64,000 nucleotides of DNA from Geomonas propionica (lineage in GTDB: Bacteria > Desulfobacterota > Desulfuromonadia > Geobacterales > Geobacteraceae): positions 202,650 through 266,649 of the forward strand of contig NZ_JAEMHK010000007.1 of assembly GCF_016458235.1 (NCBI RefSeq). Direction: 5' to 3'. Of the stretch, positions 1 through 9,240 are shown one piece after another (position 1 is the stretch's first letter; each line of letters begins with the position of its first letter). A program made the position numbers and the translations under genes. Below the pieces are notes generated by a model. The model searched no databases, was not told where the DNA came from, and worked only from the letters and a program-made list of their open reading frames with translations.

Positions 1-458
<458 letters not shown>

Positions 459-471
459 TTATGAGGAATTC

Positions 472-2508
472 ATGCTCGACCTGTCCCGTCTCAATCCCGA
501 ACAACTCGCCGCCGTGAAGCACACGGAGGGGCCGCTGCTGGTCCTGGCCGGCGCCGGGTCCGGCAAGACCGGGGTGATCACCTATCGCATCGCGCACCTG
601 ATCCTGCACAAGGGGGTGCCGCCGGACCAGATCCTCGCGGTGACCTTCACCAACAAGGCAGCCAAGGAGATGAAGGAGCGGGTGGAGCACCTGGTGGGAC
701 GCAAGCATTGCAAGGGAATTGTCCTTTCCACCTTCCACTCCCTGGGCGTGCGCGTCCTGAAGCGGGACATCGAGCGCTTGGGCTACAAGAAAAACTTCTC
801 CATCTACTCGACCGCCGACCAGGTTGGGCTCGTGCGCCAGATCGTGCGCGAGGTCAATACCGACAGCAAGAAGTACGACGCGGAAAGCATCATCTGGCGC
901 ATCTCCGGCGCCAAGAACAAGTTGATCCCGCCGGACCGCTTCGCCCCCAACCCGCTCGACGACATCGACATGATGGCCGCGCTGGTCTACCCGCGCTACC
1001 AGTCTGCGTTGAAGGCGTTCAACGCCATCGACTTCGACGACATCATCATGCTCACCGCCGAACTGTTGCAGCATCACCCGCCGGTCCTCAAGCACTGGCA
1101 AGATCGCTTCAGCTACATCATGGTGGACGAGTACCAGGACACCAACTCGTCCCAGTATCTCCTGGTGAACCTCCTGGCGGCCGGCTGCAAGAACCTCTGC
1201 GTGGTGGGCGACGACGACCAGTCCATCTACGGCTGGCGCGGCGCCGACGTCGGCAACATCCTCGACTTCGAGAAGGACTTCCACGGGTGCCGCACCATCA
1301 AGCTGGAGCAGAATTACCGCTCCACCGGCAACATCCTGGACGCGGCCAACAGCGTCATCGGCAACAACAAGGTGAGAAAGGCGAAGCGGCTTTGGACCGC
1401 CTCGGGGCAGGGGCCGCTCATCGATCTCTGCATCGTCCAGGACGACGAGGAGGAGGCGACCAGCGTGGTGGAGCGGATCCAGCTGGAGCGCTTCAAGAAG
1501 GACACCCCCTACAGCGACTTCGCCATCCTGTACCGCACCAACGCGCAGAGCCGCGCCTTCGAGGAGCAGCTCCGCTTCGAGGACATCCCCTACGTCCTGG
1601 TCGGCGGCACCCAGTTCTTCGAGCGCAAGGAGGTCAAGGATTCCCTTTCCTACCTGAAGGTGATCGCCAACCCCCTGGACGAGGTGGCGCTTTTGCGCAT
1701 CGTCAACTTCCCCAGGCGCGGCATCGGCGACAGCACCGTGATCCGCATCAACCAGTGGTCGCTGGAAAAGGAGATCCCGCTTTTCGAGGCGTTCAGCCGG
1801 GTAGGGGAGATCGAGGGGATCTCAGAAGCGATCAGGGACAAGGTGCTCGGCTTTCACCACACCCTGCTCGACGCCGCCACAGACTTCCGGGCGGAAGGGG
1901 GGCTGGCCGAGAAGGGGAAGGCGCTCTTCGAGAAGCTGAAGATCGAGGAGGAGATTTTCCGTACCATCGACGATCAGAAGGCGGCGCGGCGCAAGGTGGA
2001 GAACGTGGAGCAGATCATCAACTCCATGGCGGCCTACGAGGAGCGGGTGCCGCAGGCGACCCTCGGGGGCTTCATCGAGAAGGTGTCGCTTATGGACGAG
2101 GACCGCTTCTCCGGCAAGGACAAGAAGGATCACGGCAAGGACGCGGTGACCCTCATGTCGCTGCACTCCAGCAAGGGGCTCGAGTTCCCCTTCGTGTTCC
2201 TGGTCGGGATGGAGGACGAGATCCTGCCCCATAAAAGGGCCATCTACGAGGATGACACCATCGACGAGGAGCGGCGCCTATGCTACGTCGGCATCACGCG
2301 CGCCCGGCAGCAGTTGGTGATGACGCGGACGCTGTATCGGAAAAAGTACGGCAAACTCGAGGAGCGGGTGCCGTCGCGCTTTCTGGAGGAGATCCCTGGT
2401 ACGGTGCTGAACGTGCAGCAAAGCGGGGTCGTGAAGGAAGTGACGCCGGAGGAAGCGGAAAAGAGCGCGGAGGATTTCTTCGCCAAGATGAAGGCGATGA
2501 TTGGGTAG
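472..2508 (+). CDS. ATP-dependent DNA helicase, UvrD/Rep family (SF1A)
   Basis: A 678-residue superfamily 1 helicase translocating 3'-5' on single-stranded DNA. Visible motifs in order: AGAGSGKT Walker A at residues 26-33, FTNKAAKEMKERV (Ia), the Walker B-type MVDEYQDT, GDDDQSIYGWRGAD (III), LEQNYRST (IV), LMSLHSSKGLEF (V) and YVGITRARQQL (VI). The length and the segment LSTFHSLGVRVLKRDIERLGY are closer to Rep (about 670 residues) than to UvrD (about 720). I therefore favour Rep, though many genomes label this gene uvrD or pcrA. The frame is open for 90 codons upstream, but the ATG at 472 has a well-spaced GAGGAA site and begins with the conserved LNPEQLAAV block. It stands alone and converges on the peroxiredoxin gene. 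Confidence 0.93.
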   Translation: MLDLSRLNPEQLAAVKHTEGPLLVLAGAGSGKTGVITYRIAHLILHKGVPPDQILAVTFTNKAAKEMKERVEHLVGRKHCKGIVLSTFHSLGVRVLKRDIERLGYKKNFSIYSTADQVGLVRQIVREVNTDSKKYDAESIIWRISGAKNKLIPPDRFAPNPLDDIDMMAALVYPRYQSALKAFNAIDFDDIIMLTAELLQHHPPVLKHWQDRFSYIMVDEYQDTNSSQYLLVNLLAAGCKNLCVVGDDDQSIYGWRGADVGNILDFEKDFHGCRTIKLEQNYRSTGNILDAANSVIGNNKVRKAKRLWTASGQGPLIDLCIVQDDEEEATSVVERIQLERFKKDTPYSDFAILYRTNAQSRAFEEQLRFEDIPYVLVGGTQFFERKEVKDSLSYLKVIANPLDEVALLRIVNFPRRGIGDSTVIRINQWSLEKEIPLFEAFSRVGEIEGISEAIRDKVLGFHHTLLDAATDFRAEGGLAEKGKALFEKLKIEEEIFRTIDDQKAARRKVENVEQIINSMAAYEERVPQATLGGFIEKVSLMDEDRFSGKDKKDHGKDAVTLMSLHSSKGLEFPFVFLVGMEDEILPHKRAIYEDDTIDEERRLCYVGITRARQQLVMTRTLYRKKYGKLEERVPSRFLEEIPGTVLNVQQSGVVKEVTPEEAEKSAEDFFAKMKAMIG

Positions 2509-2528
2509 GGGGCGGCAGGCCCGCCCCC
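2508..2528. terminator. G+C hairpin between convergent genes
   Basis: An 8-bp perfect stem (GGGGGCGG / CCGCCCCC) with a 5-base loop starts at the helicase stop codon and ends 10 bases before the peroxiredoxin stop. There is no U tract, so it is a weak candidate for a shared bidirectional terminator. Confidence 0.4.
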
Positions 2529-2538
2529 GGATGGATGG

Positions 2539-3168
2539 TTACGGTTTGCCGAGAGTCTTCTGGCCCGGCTTCCAGCCCAGGGGGCAGAGCGAGCCGGTCT
2601 GCAGCGCCTCGAGAACGCGCATGGTTTCCTCAACGCTCCTGCCCACGTCAAGGTTGTGCACCACCTGGTACTGCAGCACGCCGTCGGGATCGACGATGAA
2701 CAGTGCGCGCAGGGCGACCCCTTCCTTCTCGTCCAAAGCGCCGTATTTTTCAGCGACTTCCTTCTTGATGTCGGAAAGCAGTGGGAACTGCAGGTTGCCC
2801 AAGTCGCCGCGCTGCACCCACGCCAGGTGCGAGTACTTGCTGTCGGTCGAGGCGCCCAGCACCACGGTGTTCAGCTTCTCGAACTCCGGGAGCGCCTGGT
2901 TGAACCCCTTGATCTCGGTGGGGCAGACGAAGGTGAAGTCCATCGGGTAGAAGAACAGCAGCACCCACTTGCCGCGATAGTCGTCGAGCGAAATCTGCTT
3001 GAACTCCTTGCCGGCGGTGGTGCCGACCAGGGCGTCCAGCTTGAAGCCGGGAGCGGGATCACCGACCTTGGCAACCTGCTGCAGGTCCGATGCGGCTGCT
3101 ACCGGCAGGACGGTCGTGAAAAGGGAGAGTGTCAGTGCAGCCAAGATGGTGATGGTTGAGACTTTCAT
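2539..3168 (-). CDS. Exported thiol peroxidase, AhpC/TSA (typical 2-Cys peroxiredoxin) family
   Basis: This 209-residue protein reduces H2O2 and organic peroxides through a peroxidatic cysteine in FYPMDFTFVCPTE. A second cysteine in the C-terminal SLCPLGW matches the resolving cysteine of typical 2-Cys enzymes. Unlike cytoplasmic AhpC it begins with a Sec-type signal (MKVSTITILAALTLSLFTT, then VLPVAAAS), so the mature enzyme should be periplasmic. The open frame extends nearly 100 codons further 5', but the ATG at 3168 has an AGGAG site and starts the signal peptide. No dedicated reductase is adjacent. It is divergent from the cyclophilin gene, with a 193-base shared upstream region. Confidence 0.9.
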   Translation of the reverse strand: MKVSTITILAALTLSLFTTVLPVAAASDLQQVAKVGDPAPGFKLDALVGTTAGKEFKQISLDDYRGKWVLLFFYPMDFTFVCPTEIKGFNQALPEFEKLNTVVLGASTDSKYSHLAWVQRGDLGNLQFPLLSDIKKEVAEKYGALDEKEGVALRALFIVDPDGVLQYQVVHNLDVGRSVEETMRVLEALQTGSLCPLGWKPGQKTLGKP

Positions 3169-3361
3169 GATCAGCTCCTGTGAATATTTTAATGCCATAG
3201 GTGCACTACATAAACAGTTCTGGTACAATCGCTGACTGTACATGATACCGTAGCAACCACGCTGCAACCAGTAAAAACTTCCCAGACAGTACGTTGTGTG
3301 ATATTGAAGACCGCTGCAACCCGAAAAAGGTGTATCAAACCCAATATAAAGGAGCAACATA

Positions 3362-3877
3362 ATGACTGAAGAAAAAAATCCCGTAGTCGTCATGGAGACC
3401 TCGATGGGGACCGTTAAGATCGAGCTCTTCAAGGACAAGGCACCCATCTCCGTGCGCAACTTTCTTTCCTATGTCAAGGACGCCTACTACGACGGCACCA
3501 TCTTCCATCGCGTGATCAAGAGCTTCATGGTCCAGGGAGGCGGGCTGGATGAGAACATGCAGCCGAAGAAGACCAAGTTCGCCATCAAGAACGAGGCCAC
3601 CAACGGCCTGAAGAACGTGCGCGGCACCCTGGCCATGGCCCGTACCTCCGTGGTCGACAGCGCCACCTCGCAGTTCTTCATCAACGTCGTGGACAACGCC
3701 TTCCTCGACCACTCCGGCAAGACCCCGGACCGTTTCGGCTATGCCGTTTTCGGCCAGGTGATCGAAGGAATGGACGTGGTCGACGCCATCCGCGAGGTGA
3801 AAACCGGCAACAAAGGTGGTCACCAGGACGTGCCGGTGGAGCCGGTCTTCATCAACTCCATGAAGTTGGTGGAATAG
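3362..3877 (+). CDS. Cyclophilin-type peptidyl-prolyl cis-trans isomerase (PpiB-like)
   Basis: A 171-residue single-domain cyclophilin that catalyses proline isomerisation during folding. It shows [13 protein letters not shown], which contains the catalytic arginine, then [21 protein letters not shown] and [15 protein letters not shown]. No signal peptide is visible, so it should be cytoplasmic like PpiB. The ATG at 3362 has an AAAGGAG site. It converges on the lipoprotein gene and shares a strong hairpin with it. Confidence 0.94.
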   Translation: MTEEKNPVVVMETSMGTVKIELFKDKAPISVRNFLSYVKDAYYDGTIFHRVIKSFMVQGGGLDENMQPKKTKFAIKNEATNGLKNVRGTLAMARTSVVDSATSQFFINVVDNAFLDHSGKTPDRFGYAVFGQVIEGMDVVDAIREVKTGNKGGHQDVPVEPVFINSMKLVE

Positions 3878-3918
3878 GGACGGGACGGATGTTTCCCCTG
3901 CGGGGGAAGGCAACAGGT

Positions 3919-3948
3919 GAGCGGCTGGCGCAGATGCGCCAGCCGCTC
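3919..3948. terminator. Bidirectional hairpin terminator
   Basis: A perfect 14-bp stem (GAGCGGCTGGCGCA, 2-base loop, reverse complement) lies between the convergent cyclophilin and lipoprotein genes. It overlaps the first bases of the lipoprotein stop codon. Only a short, interrupted T-rich stretch follows on the plus strand. Confidence 0.6.
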
Positions 3949-4462
3949 ATTGCGTTTGGAGGGTAAGCCTGGCGGTGATCCCCGGGAGGACGGCGCCGTT
4001 GGCGTCGCGAGCGGAAAAGTTCTCCAGGGTGAAGGCGTTCACGGAGGGGACCACGCCCGCCGCGACCTGGCAGGTGAGGGTGGCCAGGGGGCCGACGGTG
4101 AGCCCGCCGGGATGGGCGATGTTCACCAGCAACTGCGGCCCCGACGTGGCGCTCGCGGCTTGCAGGAAACTGGCGCCGGCGTAGCTGCCGCTGAACGCCG
4201 GTACCAGCACCCCGTCCGGAAGCAGGTTGCTGCCGCTCGTGGTGGGGAGCGACACGCCCGCCGGGAGGCGCAAGGTGAATTGCGCGGCATAGAGAACGGA
4301 ATCGGCGGCAGGTCCCAAGGTGCCGATGCTGAGGCGGGCAGTACCCGCTACGGGCTCCGGAGTCAGCACGCTGCCGTCGTCGCCTGGGGCGCCGTTTGAG
4401 CCGGAGCCCCCGCCGCATGCTCCAAGTAGCAGACACAGCATCACCAGCCAAAGCATTCTCAT
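3947..4462 (-). CDS. Small lipoprotein with a cohesin-like domain
   Basis: A 171-residue protein with a lipoprotein signal; the lipobox LGAC puts the lipidated cysteine at residue 16, followed by a Gly/Ser-rich linker. The rest resembles cohesin folds (related to the dockerin-binding modules of cellulosomes): RLSIGTLGPAADSVLYAAQFTL early, VGPLATLTCQV in the middle, FSARDANGAVLPG near the end. Geobacter genomes carry several such non-cellulosomal modules, some of them possibly only structural. The ATG at 4462 has GGAGGA upstream; a 39-codon 5' extension of the frame lacks such a site. A C-terminal dockerin-like segment is encoded in this window at 39.7-44.8 kb, but any pairing is inference. 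Confidence 0.65.
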   Translation of the reverse strand: MRMLWLVMLCLLLGACGGGSGSNGAPGDDGSVLTPEPVAGTARLSIGTLGPAADSVLYAAQFTLRLPAGVSLPTTSGSNLLPDGVLVPAFSGSYAGASFLQAASATSGPQLLVNIAHPGGLTVGPLATLTCQVAAGVVPSVNAFTLENFSARDANGAVLPGITARLTLQTQ

Positions 4463-4587
4463 TGCTATCCTCCTGTTGAAGAACATCTCTATTCTGCTCC
4501 AGATGACGGATGGCAGGCGCCAATGATGGTTCGCACGACTCGACGGGAAAGATTGTACCGGGGAATTTATGTGAATCAATTAATTAT

Positions 4588-4632
4588 GAGCAAGCCGCTC
4601 TGGTATTGCCCGGTGGCGTGGCGGAACTTGCT
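4588..4632. repeat. Imperfect inverted repeat upstream of the metK promoter
   Basis: AGCAAG at the left is matched by CTTGCT at the right, with partial GC complementarity inside. It lies just 5' of the -35 box. It could be an operator or a chance hairpin. No SAM riboswitch consensus is recognisable here. Confidence 0.25.
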
Positions 4633-4653
4633 GATATTGGTCGCATTTAATTA

Positions 4654-4682
4654 TTGACAAAGAGAATTGCCAACTATACAAT
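4654..4682 (+). promoter_or_regulatory. Sigma-70 promoter of metK
   Basis: TTGACA at 4654-4659 and TACAAT at 4677-4682 are separated by 17 bases, close to the housekeeping consensus. The start codon is about 50 bases downstream. The short leader leaves little room for a classic SAM aptamer. Confidence 0.75.
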
Positions 4683-4732
4683 CTGCGAGCTTTACAACAC
4701 CTGATATACACTTCGTTAGGGGGTTTTACCTT

Positions 4733-5902
4733 ATGGAAATGAAGGACTTCATCTTTACGTCCGAGTCTGTTTCTGAGGGACATCCGGACAAGGTTGCCGA
4801 CCAGATATCCGACGCGATTCTTGATGCGATCCTGACCCAGGATCCGAAATCGCGCGTGGCGTGTGAAACGCTGGTGACCACCGGTATGGCGGTTATCGCC
4901 GGTGAAATCACCACCAATGCCGTCATCGACTATCCGAAAGTCGCGCGTGAAACCATCAAGGAAATCGGTTACCACGATTCCGCCATGGGCTTCGACTGGG
5001 AAACCTGCGCGGTGCTCACCTCCATCGATAAGCAGTCCCCCGACATCGCTCAGGGCGTAACCGAAGGGGAGGGGATGTTCAAGGAGCAGGGCGCCGGTGA
5101 CCAGGGGCTCATGTTCGGCTTTGCCTGCAACGAGACTCCCGAATTGATGCCGATGTCCATCCTCATGGCGCACAAGCTGGTTTCCAGGCTTGCCGACGTC
5201 AGGAAGGCCGGCGTACTCGACTTCCTCCGTCCCGACTCCAAGTCCCAGGTTTCCATCCAGTACATCGATGACAAGCCGGTCCACGTCGATACCATCGTCA
5301 TCTCCTCCCAGCACTCCCCCGAGGTCTCCTACGAGATGATCAAGGAAGGGATCATCGAGGAAGTCGTCAAGAAGATCATCCCGGCCAACCTGATGGACGC
5401 CAACACCAAGTTCCTGATCAACCCGACCGGGCGCTTCGTCATCGGCGGTCCGATGGGCGACTGCGGTCTCACCGGCCGCAAGATCATCGTCGACAGCTAC
5501 GGCGGGCACGGCGCCCACGGCGGCGGCGCGTTCTCCGGCAAGGACCCCTCCAAGGTGGACCGTTCCGCGGCCTACATGGGTCGTTACGTCGCCAAGAACC
5601 TGGTTGCTTCCGGCGTCTGCGAGCGTTGTGAAGTGCAGGTGGCCTACGCCATCGGCGTCGCCGAGCCTGTCTCCGTGATGGTCGACTGCAACGGCACCGG
5701 CAAGATCCCGTCCAAGCGCATCTCCGAGATCGTGCGCGAGGTGTTCGACCTCCGTCCGCGCGCCATCATCGAGCAGCTCGACCTTCTGCGTCCGATCTAC
5801 AGGAAGACGGCAGCCTACGGCCACTTCGGCCGCGAGCTCCCCGAGTTCACCTGGGAGCGCACCGACAAGGCCGCCATCATTAAAGAGAAGGCGGGCATCT
5901 AA
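4733..5902 (+). CDS. metK: S-adenosylmethionine synthetase
   Basis: A 389-residue enzyme that makes SAM from methionine and ATP. Family signatures are clear: [11 protein letters not shown] (residues 10-20, ATP site), [12 protein letters not shown], and the glycine-rich loop [16 protein letters not shown]. Length matches the family. The frame is open 22 codons further upstream, but the ATG at 4733 follows an AGGGGG site and begins [17 protein letters not shown] as in homologues. It is monocistronic, with its own promoter and terminator. With ahcY and sahR in the next 6 kb it forms part of the methyl cycle. Confidence 0.97.
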   Translation: MEMKDFIFTSESVSEGHPDKVADQISDAILDAILTQDPKSRVACETLVTTGMAVIAGEITTNAVIDYPKVARETIKEIGYHDSAMGFDWETCAVLTSIDKQSPDIAQGVTEGEGMFKEQGAGDQGLMFGFACNETPELMPMSILMAHKLVSRLADVRKAGVLDFLRPDSKSQVSIQYIDDKPVHVDTIVISSQHSPEVSYEMIKEGIIEEVVKKIIPANLMDANTKFLINPTGRFVIGGPMGDCGLTGRKIIVDSYGGHGAHGGGAFSGKDPSKVDRSAAYMGRYVAKNLVASGVCERCEVQVAYAIGVAEPVSVMVDCNGTGKIPSKRISEIVREVFDLRPRAIIEQLDLLRPIYRKTAAYGHFGRELPEFTWERTDKAAIIKEKAGI

Positions 5903-5908
5903 GAAACC

Positions 5909-6076
5909 CGTTCTACGTTCTGCGTTCTACGTTAAAAGCAAAAGGCCTTCCGGATTCGGAGGGCCTTTTTGTTTAGGGGCTCTGTTGATTTTTCAAGGTC
6001 GAGGGTAGAACGGGCAGTTAGCTTTTAGAATGGGCTGGTTGTTCAACGTAGAACGTAGAACATAGAACGTAGAACG
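5909..6076. repeat. GTTCTAC heptamer arrays, two inverted blocks
   Basis: The block at 5909-5933 reads GTTCTAC units on the plus strand. The block at 6041-6076 reads the reverse complement (GTAGAAC) in several tandem copies with single-base variants. The metK terminator lies between them. The same heptamer recurs at 11703-11735 and 49560-49710, so this is a dispersed intergenic repeat family. Confidence 0.8.
5941..5975 (+). terminator. Rho-independent terminator of metK
   Basis: A stem pairing AGGCCTTCCG with CGGAGGGCCT around GATT (one mismatch) is followed by TTTTTGTTT, about 40 bases after the metK stop. Confidence 0.85.
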
Positions 6077-6080
6077 GCCT

Positions 6081-6785
6081 TTAAGCCTTCCTGCTGAACC
6101 GGTACCCCACCCCCCGCACGGTCTGGAAAAAAACGGGGCGCGAGGGTTCGGGCTCGAAGTACTTCCTGAGCCGCACGATGAAGTTGTCCAGGGTCCTGGT
6201 CTCGGCGTCGGTGGCGTAGCCCCAGACGCTTTCCAGGATCTCGCCGCGCGGTATCGCCTCCCCCTCGCGATGAAAGAACAGCGACAGCATGCGCACCTCC
6301 AGGTCGGTGAGATCGATCTCCCCCTGCCTGGTCCTGGCGCGGTAGGAAAGCAGGAACACCTCGTTGTCCCCGAAGCGATACCCTTCCTCCACCGGCTCCG
6401 GCCGATACCAGGCGCTGCGCCGCAGCATCCCCGAAACCCTGAGCAGGAACTCCTTCAGGTTGAAGGGCTTCACCAGGTAGTCGTCGGCCCCGGCGGCGAG
6501 CCCGGAGATGCGGTCGCTCTCGGCGGAGCGCGCCGTCAGCATCAGCACCGGCACCCGCGAATCGAGCCCGCGGATCTTCTGGCAGACCTCGAACCCGCCG
6601 ATACCCGGCAGCATCACGTCCAGGATGATGAGGTCGAACTTCTCCAGGGCGACCTTCTCGAGTGCCTCCTCGCCGCTCTCGACGTGGCTCACCAGGTACC
6701 CTTCCTGTTCCAGGTTGAAGGTGATGCCCCGCGCCAGGTGCATCTCGTCTTCGACCAGCAGTATGTGCGGTTTTTCGCCGGACAT
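6081..6785 (-). CDS. OmpR/PhoB-family response regulator
   Basis: A 234-residue regulator. The receiver domain has the acidic pair E12-D13, phospho-acceptor D56 in DLIILDVMLPG, the conserved T in MLTARS and the K in YLVKPF. The C-terminal winged helix shows LTDLEVRMLSLFFHREGEAIPRGEIL and TVRGVGYRF. It lies 2 bases downstream of its cognate kinase gene. A phosphorylated dimer presumably activates target promoters; targets cannot be read from the window. Confidence 0.93.
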   Translation of the reverse strand: MSGEKPHILLVEDEMHLARGITFNLEQEGYLVSHVESGEEALEKVALEKFDLIILDVMLPGIGGFEVCQKIRGLDSRVPVLMLTARSAESDRISGLAAGADDYLVKPFNLKEFLLRVSGMLRRSAWYRPEPVEEGYRFGDNEVFLLSYRARTRQGEIDLTDLEVRMLSLFFHREGEAIPRGEILESVWGYATDAETRTLDNFIVRLRKYFEPEPSRPVFFQTVRGVGYRFSRKA

Positions 6786-6787
6786 GC

Positions 6788-7747
6788 CTATCCTCTTTGC
6801 TGCCTGCCCTGCAGCGGCAGGGTGATGTGAAAGGTGCAGCCTTTGCCGAGCCCCGGGCTCTCGACGGAGATCTTGCCGCCGTGGGCGTTGACCACGGACC
6901 TGACGATATAGAGCCCCAGGCCGGTCCCCCTGATGTTCTCACCGGCGGTGCGCACCCGGTAGAACATGTCGAAGATCTTCTCCAGCTCGTTTTTGGTGAG
7001 CCCCTTGCCGTTGTCCTGGAAGTCGAGGTGGCATTGCCGGCCGCTCGCGCTGCGCTTGAGCGTCACCCGGATCTCGGGTGAAACAGGCGAATAAAGGAGC
7101 GCGTTCTCGAAAAGGTTTCGAAGCGCCATCTCCATACCCTCGACGTCGATGGTGGCGCTGATGCCGGGCTCCACCTCCAGGGTCAGTTTCCCTCCCTCGG
7201 GAAGTTCGCTCATCTTCCCCTGCAGGTAGCTGGTGACGAACTCGGAGAAATCGATCTTTTTCGCCTTGTCTCCCAGTTGCCGGAATTCGATCCTGGTGGC
7301 CATGAGCAGGTTGCTGGTCAGGACGTTGAGCCGGTCGGTGTCCGAGAGCATGGTGTCGATGAAGCCGTCCAATTTGTCCTTGGGGAGGTCCCTCATCTTC
7401 ACCGTCTCGAGGTGCAACTGGATCGAGGCGAGCGGCGATTTCAGTTCGTGGGTCAACTGGGATATGTAACTGCGCTGCTGCAGATAAAGTTTCGCCTGGC
7501 GCCGCCAGTAAAGAAAGATGACATAGACGCCGGCCAGGATGGCGATTGCCATCAACAGGCCCTCAACCAGGACGATCCACTCCATCCCCTGAGTCAGCAG
7601 TTCCGGTTTGTAACGCAAGGCAAGGTTACGGAACTCCTTGCTCCTGCCGATGAACCAGTAGATCCAGGAGATGACCATCACCACCCAGATCAACTGGATC
7701 CCTATCAATGCAATCAACGGGTTGGATAGTTTCCGGTTCATTTTCAT
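6788..7747 (-). CDS. Membrane sensor histidine kinase, partner of the adjacent regulator
   Basis: A 319-residue kinase with two membrane spans (about residues 11-34 and 55-80) enclosing only about 20 periplasmic residues. That suggests sensing within or near the membrane. The H box SQLTHELKSPLAS puts the phospho-histidine at 100. The ATPase domain has LFENALLYSP (N box), DNGKGL (G1), FYRV and GTGLGLYIV (G2). The kinase gene precedes the regulator gene, the reverse of the most common order. It is divergent from the nitronate monooxygenase gene. The ATG at 7747 is used; a second ATG two codons later is possible. Confidence 0.92.
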   Translation of the reverse strand: MKMNRKLSNPLIALIGIQLIWVVMVISWIYWFIGRSKEFRNLALRYKPELLTQGMEWIVLVEGLLMAIAILAGVYVIFLYWRRQAKLYLQQRSYISQLTHELKSPLASIQLHLETVKMRDLPKDKLDGFIDTMLSDTDRLNVLTSNLLMATRIEFRQLGDKAKKIDFSEFVTSYLQGKMSELPEGGKLTLEVEPGISATIDVEGMEMALRNLFENALLYSPVSPEIRVTLKRSASGRQCHLDFQDNGKGLTKNELEKIFDMFYRVRTAGENIRGTGLGLYIVRSVVNAHGGKISVESPGLGKGCTFHITLPLQGRQQRG

Positions 7748-7890
7748 GCCCCACTGGTAGCATCGCTGTCGGCATTTTGCAAGGGGTATCTGTGGGATAA
7801 GGCCCCTTTGTTTTTACACTACTATTACAAAAGATTTTGAGGTTCTCTGCTAATGTGTTTAACGTGCAGTCAGACAGTCAGGAGGAGCAT

Positions 7891-8982
7891 ATGTTCAAAC
7901 CGTTGCGCATTGGCAAACACGAGGCACGTTACCCGCTGATTCAGGGCGGCATGGGGGTCAGGATTTCGGCAGGATCCTTGGCCGGGCACGTTGCCAAGTG
8001 CGGCGGCGTCGGGCTGGTTGCCTCCCCGGGCATCACCTTGAACAGTGAGTTCTTCGACGGCAAGAACTATCTCAAAAGCAACTCCGTGGCGCTGAAAGAC
8101 GAGATCAGGAAGGCGTACGAGATCGCCCCTGACGGCATCATCGGGGTCAACGTGATGGTCGCTCTTACCGATTTCGAGGAGCTCGTGGTCGCAGCCGTTG
8201 AGGCGGGAGCCAAGGTGCTGGTCTGTGGCGCCGGCCTGCCGATGACCCTCCCGGGACTCACCGCACACGCGCCGGACGTGGCACTGGTGCCGATCGTCTC
8301 TTCCGTGCGTGCCGCCCAGCTCATCGCCAAGAAGTGGGACAAAGCCTACAACCGTCGTCCTGATGCAGTCGTGGTCGAAGATCCGGACACCGCCGGGGGG
8401 CACCTCGGTGAGAAGTTGGAAAATATCGGCATCGGCGAGTACGACCAGTACGAAACCGTGCGCGGCGTGAAGGAATTCTTCCGCAGCGAGTACGGGCTGG
8501 ACATCCCGGTGATCGCCGCAGGCGGCATCTGGGACCGCGCCGACGTGCTGCATGCGCTGGCCGAAGGGGCCGACGGGGTGCAGATGGCGAGCCGTTTCGT
8601 CACCACCGTCGAGTGCGACGCCGAGGATGCCTTCAAGCAGGCTTACCTTGACTGCAAGAAAGAGGACATAGGCCTGATCATGAGCCCGGCAGGTCTGCCC
8701 GGCCGCGCCATCCTCACCAACCAGGAAGGGATCGTTTCCTACGACCGCGACCGCGGTTCCGTCTGCTCCTACGGTTGCCTCAAGAAGTGCTCCTACAAGG
8801 AAAGCGGCGAGCGCTTCTGCATCGTCAAGTCCCTGGACCGCGCCCAGCGCGGCGAGGTCGACTCCGGCCTGATCTTCTGCGGCACCAACGCCTGGAAGGC
8901 GACCCGGATCGAGACCGTCCAGGAGATCTTCGACGAAATCTTCTCCGAGGCGGGCGCCGTCGCCGAAGACAAGGCGGCCTAA
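7891..8982 (+). CDS. Nitronate monooxygenase (2-nitropropane dioxygenase) family flavoprotein
   Basis: A 363-residue FMN-dependent TIM-barrel protein. It begins with the family start PLIQGGMGVRIS and contains SPAGLPGRA, IAAGGIWDRADV and GADGVQMASRF, the phosphate-binding half of the barrel. Family members oxidise alkyl nitronates; some are annotated as FabK-like enoyl-ACP reductases, so the physiological substrate is uncertain. The C-terminal part has a cysteine-rich stretch (SVCSYGCLKKCSY) seen in the anaerobe-type subgroup, which might bind a metal (inference). The ATG at 7891 follows GGAGGAG; an upstream in-frame start lacks a comparable site. Confidence 0.85.
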   Translation: MFKPLRIGKHEARYPLIQGGMGVRISAGSLAGHVAKCGGVGLVASPGITLNSEFFDGKNYLKSNSVALKDEIRKAYEIAPDGIIGVNVMVALTDFEELVVAAVEAGAKVLVCGAGLPMTLPGLTAHAPDVALVPIVSSVRAAQLIAKKWDKAYNRRPDAVVVEDPDTAGGHLGEKLENIGIGEYDQYETVRGVKEFFRSEYGLDIPVIAAGGIWDRADVLHALAEGADGVQMASRFVTTVECDAEDAFKQAYLDCKKEDIGLIMSPAGLPGRAILTNQEGIVSYDRDRGSVCSYGCLKKCSYKESGERFCIVKSLDRAQRGEVDSGLIFCGTNAWKATRIETVQEIFDEIFSEAGAVAEDKAA

Positions 8983-9012
8983 AAAAACTACCCGTCGGAC
9001 TTAAGTTTCCTC

Positions 9013-9047
9013 ATCCCCCTGTGGCCTACGCTGCAGGGGGATTTTTC
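9013..9047 (+). terminator. Rho-independent terminator
   Basis: ATCCCCCTG pairs with CAGGGGGAT around a 12-base loop and is followed by TTTTCGTTT, directly after the nitronate monooxygenase gene. Confidence 0.8.
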
Positions 9048-9192
9048 GTTTAAAAACCACTAGCCACCGAGCAAATCTGAGGAAATCGGAGAAAGGCAAA
9101 AGGAAAAGGGGGCACCCCTTTCGTTGGAGGCGGCAGGTCCAATGAGCCGTAAATAATATGGCTTTTACCTTGCCTGCAGCCGCGCCCTATGT

Positions 9193-9237
9193 TATATCAA
9201 GAAAACTTGATTTAAGAAAATCACCAAGGTTGATATA
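9193..9237 (+). promoter_or_regulatory. Probable SahR autoregulatory operator
   Basis: A perfect inverted repeat ATCAAG-AAAA-CTTGAT (9196-9211) lies inside a longer symmetry in which TATATCAA (9193-9200) is mirrored by TTGATATA (9230-9237). It ends 3 bases before the regulator start codon. Position and symmetry fit an ArsR-family operator; assignment to SahR follows from the adjacent gene. Confidence 0.6.
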
Positions 9238-9240
9238 GCC

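Noticed and set aside
708..2234. 508-codon plus-strand frame inside the helicase gene
   Set aside because: Arg/Gly/Pro-rich translation in a shifted frame over a gene with all helicase motifs.
4580..4732. SAM riboswitch before metK
   Set aside because: Only about 50 bases separate the promoter from the start codon and no SAM aptamer core is recognisable.
5909..6076. CRISPR array
   Set aside because: The repeats are 7-mers without spacers of regular length, and no cas genes are near.
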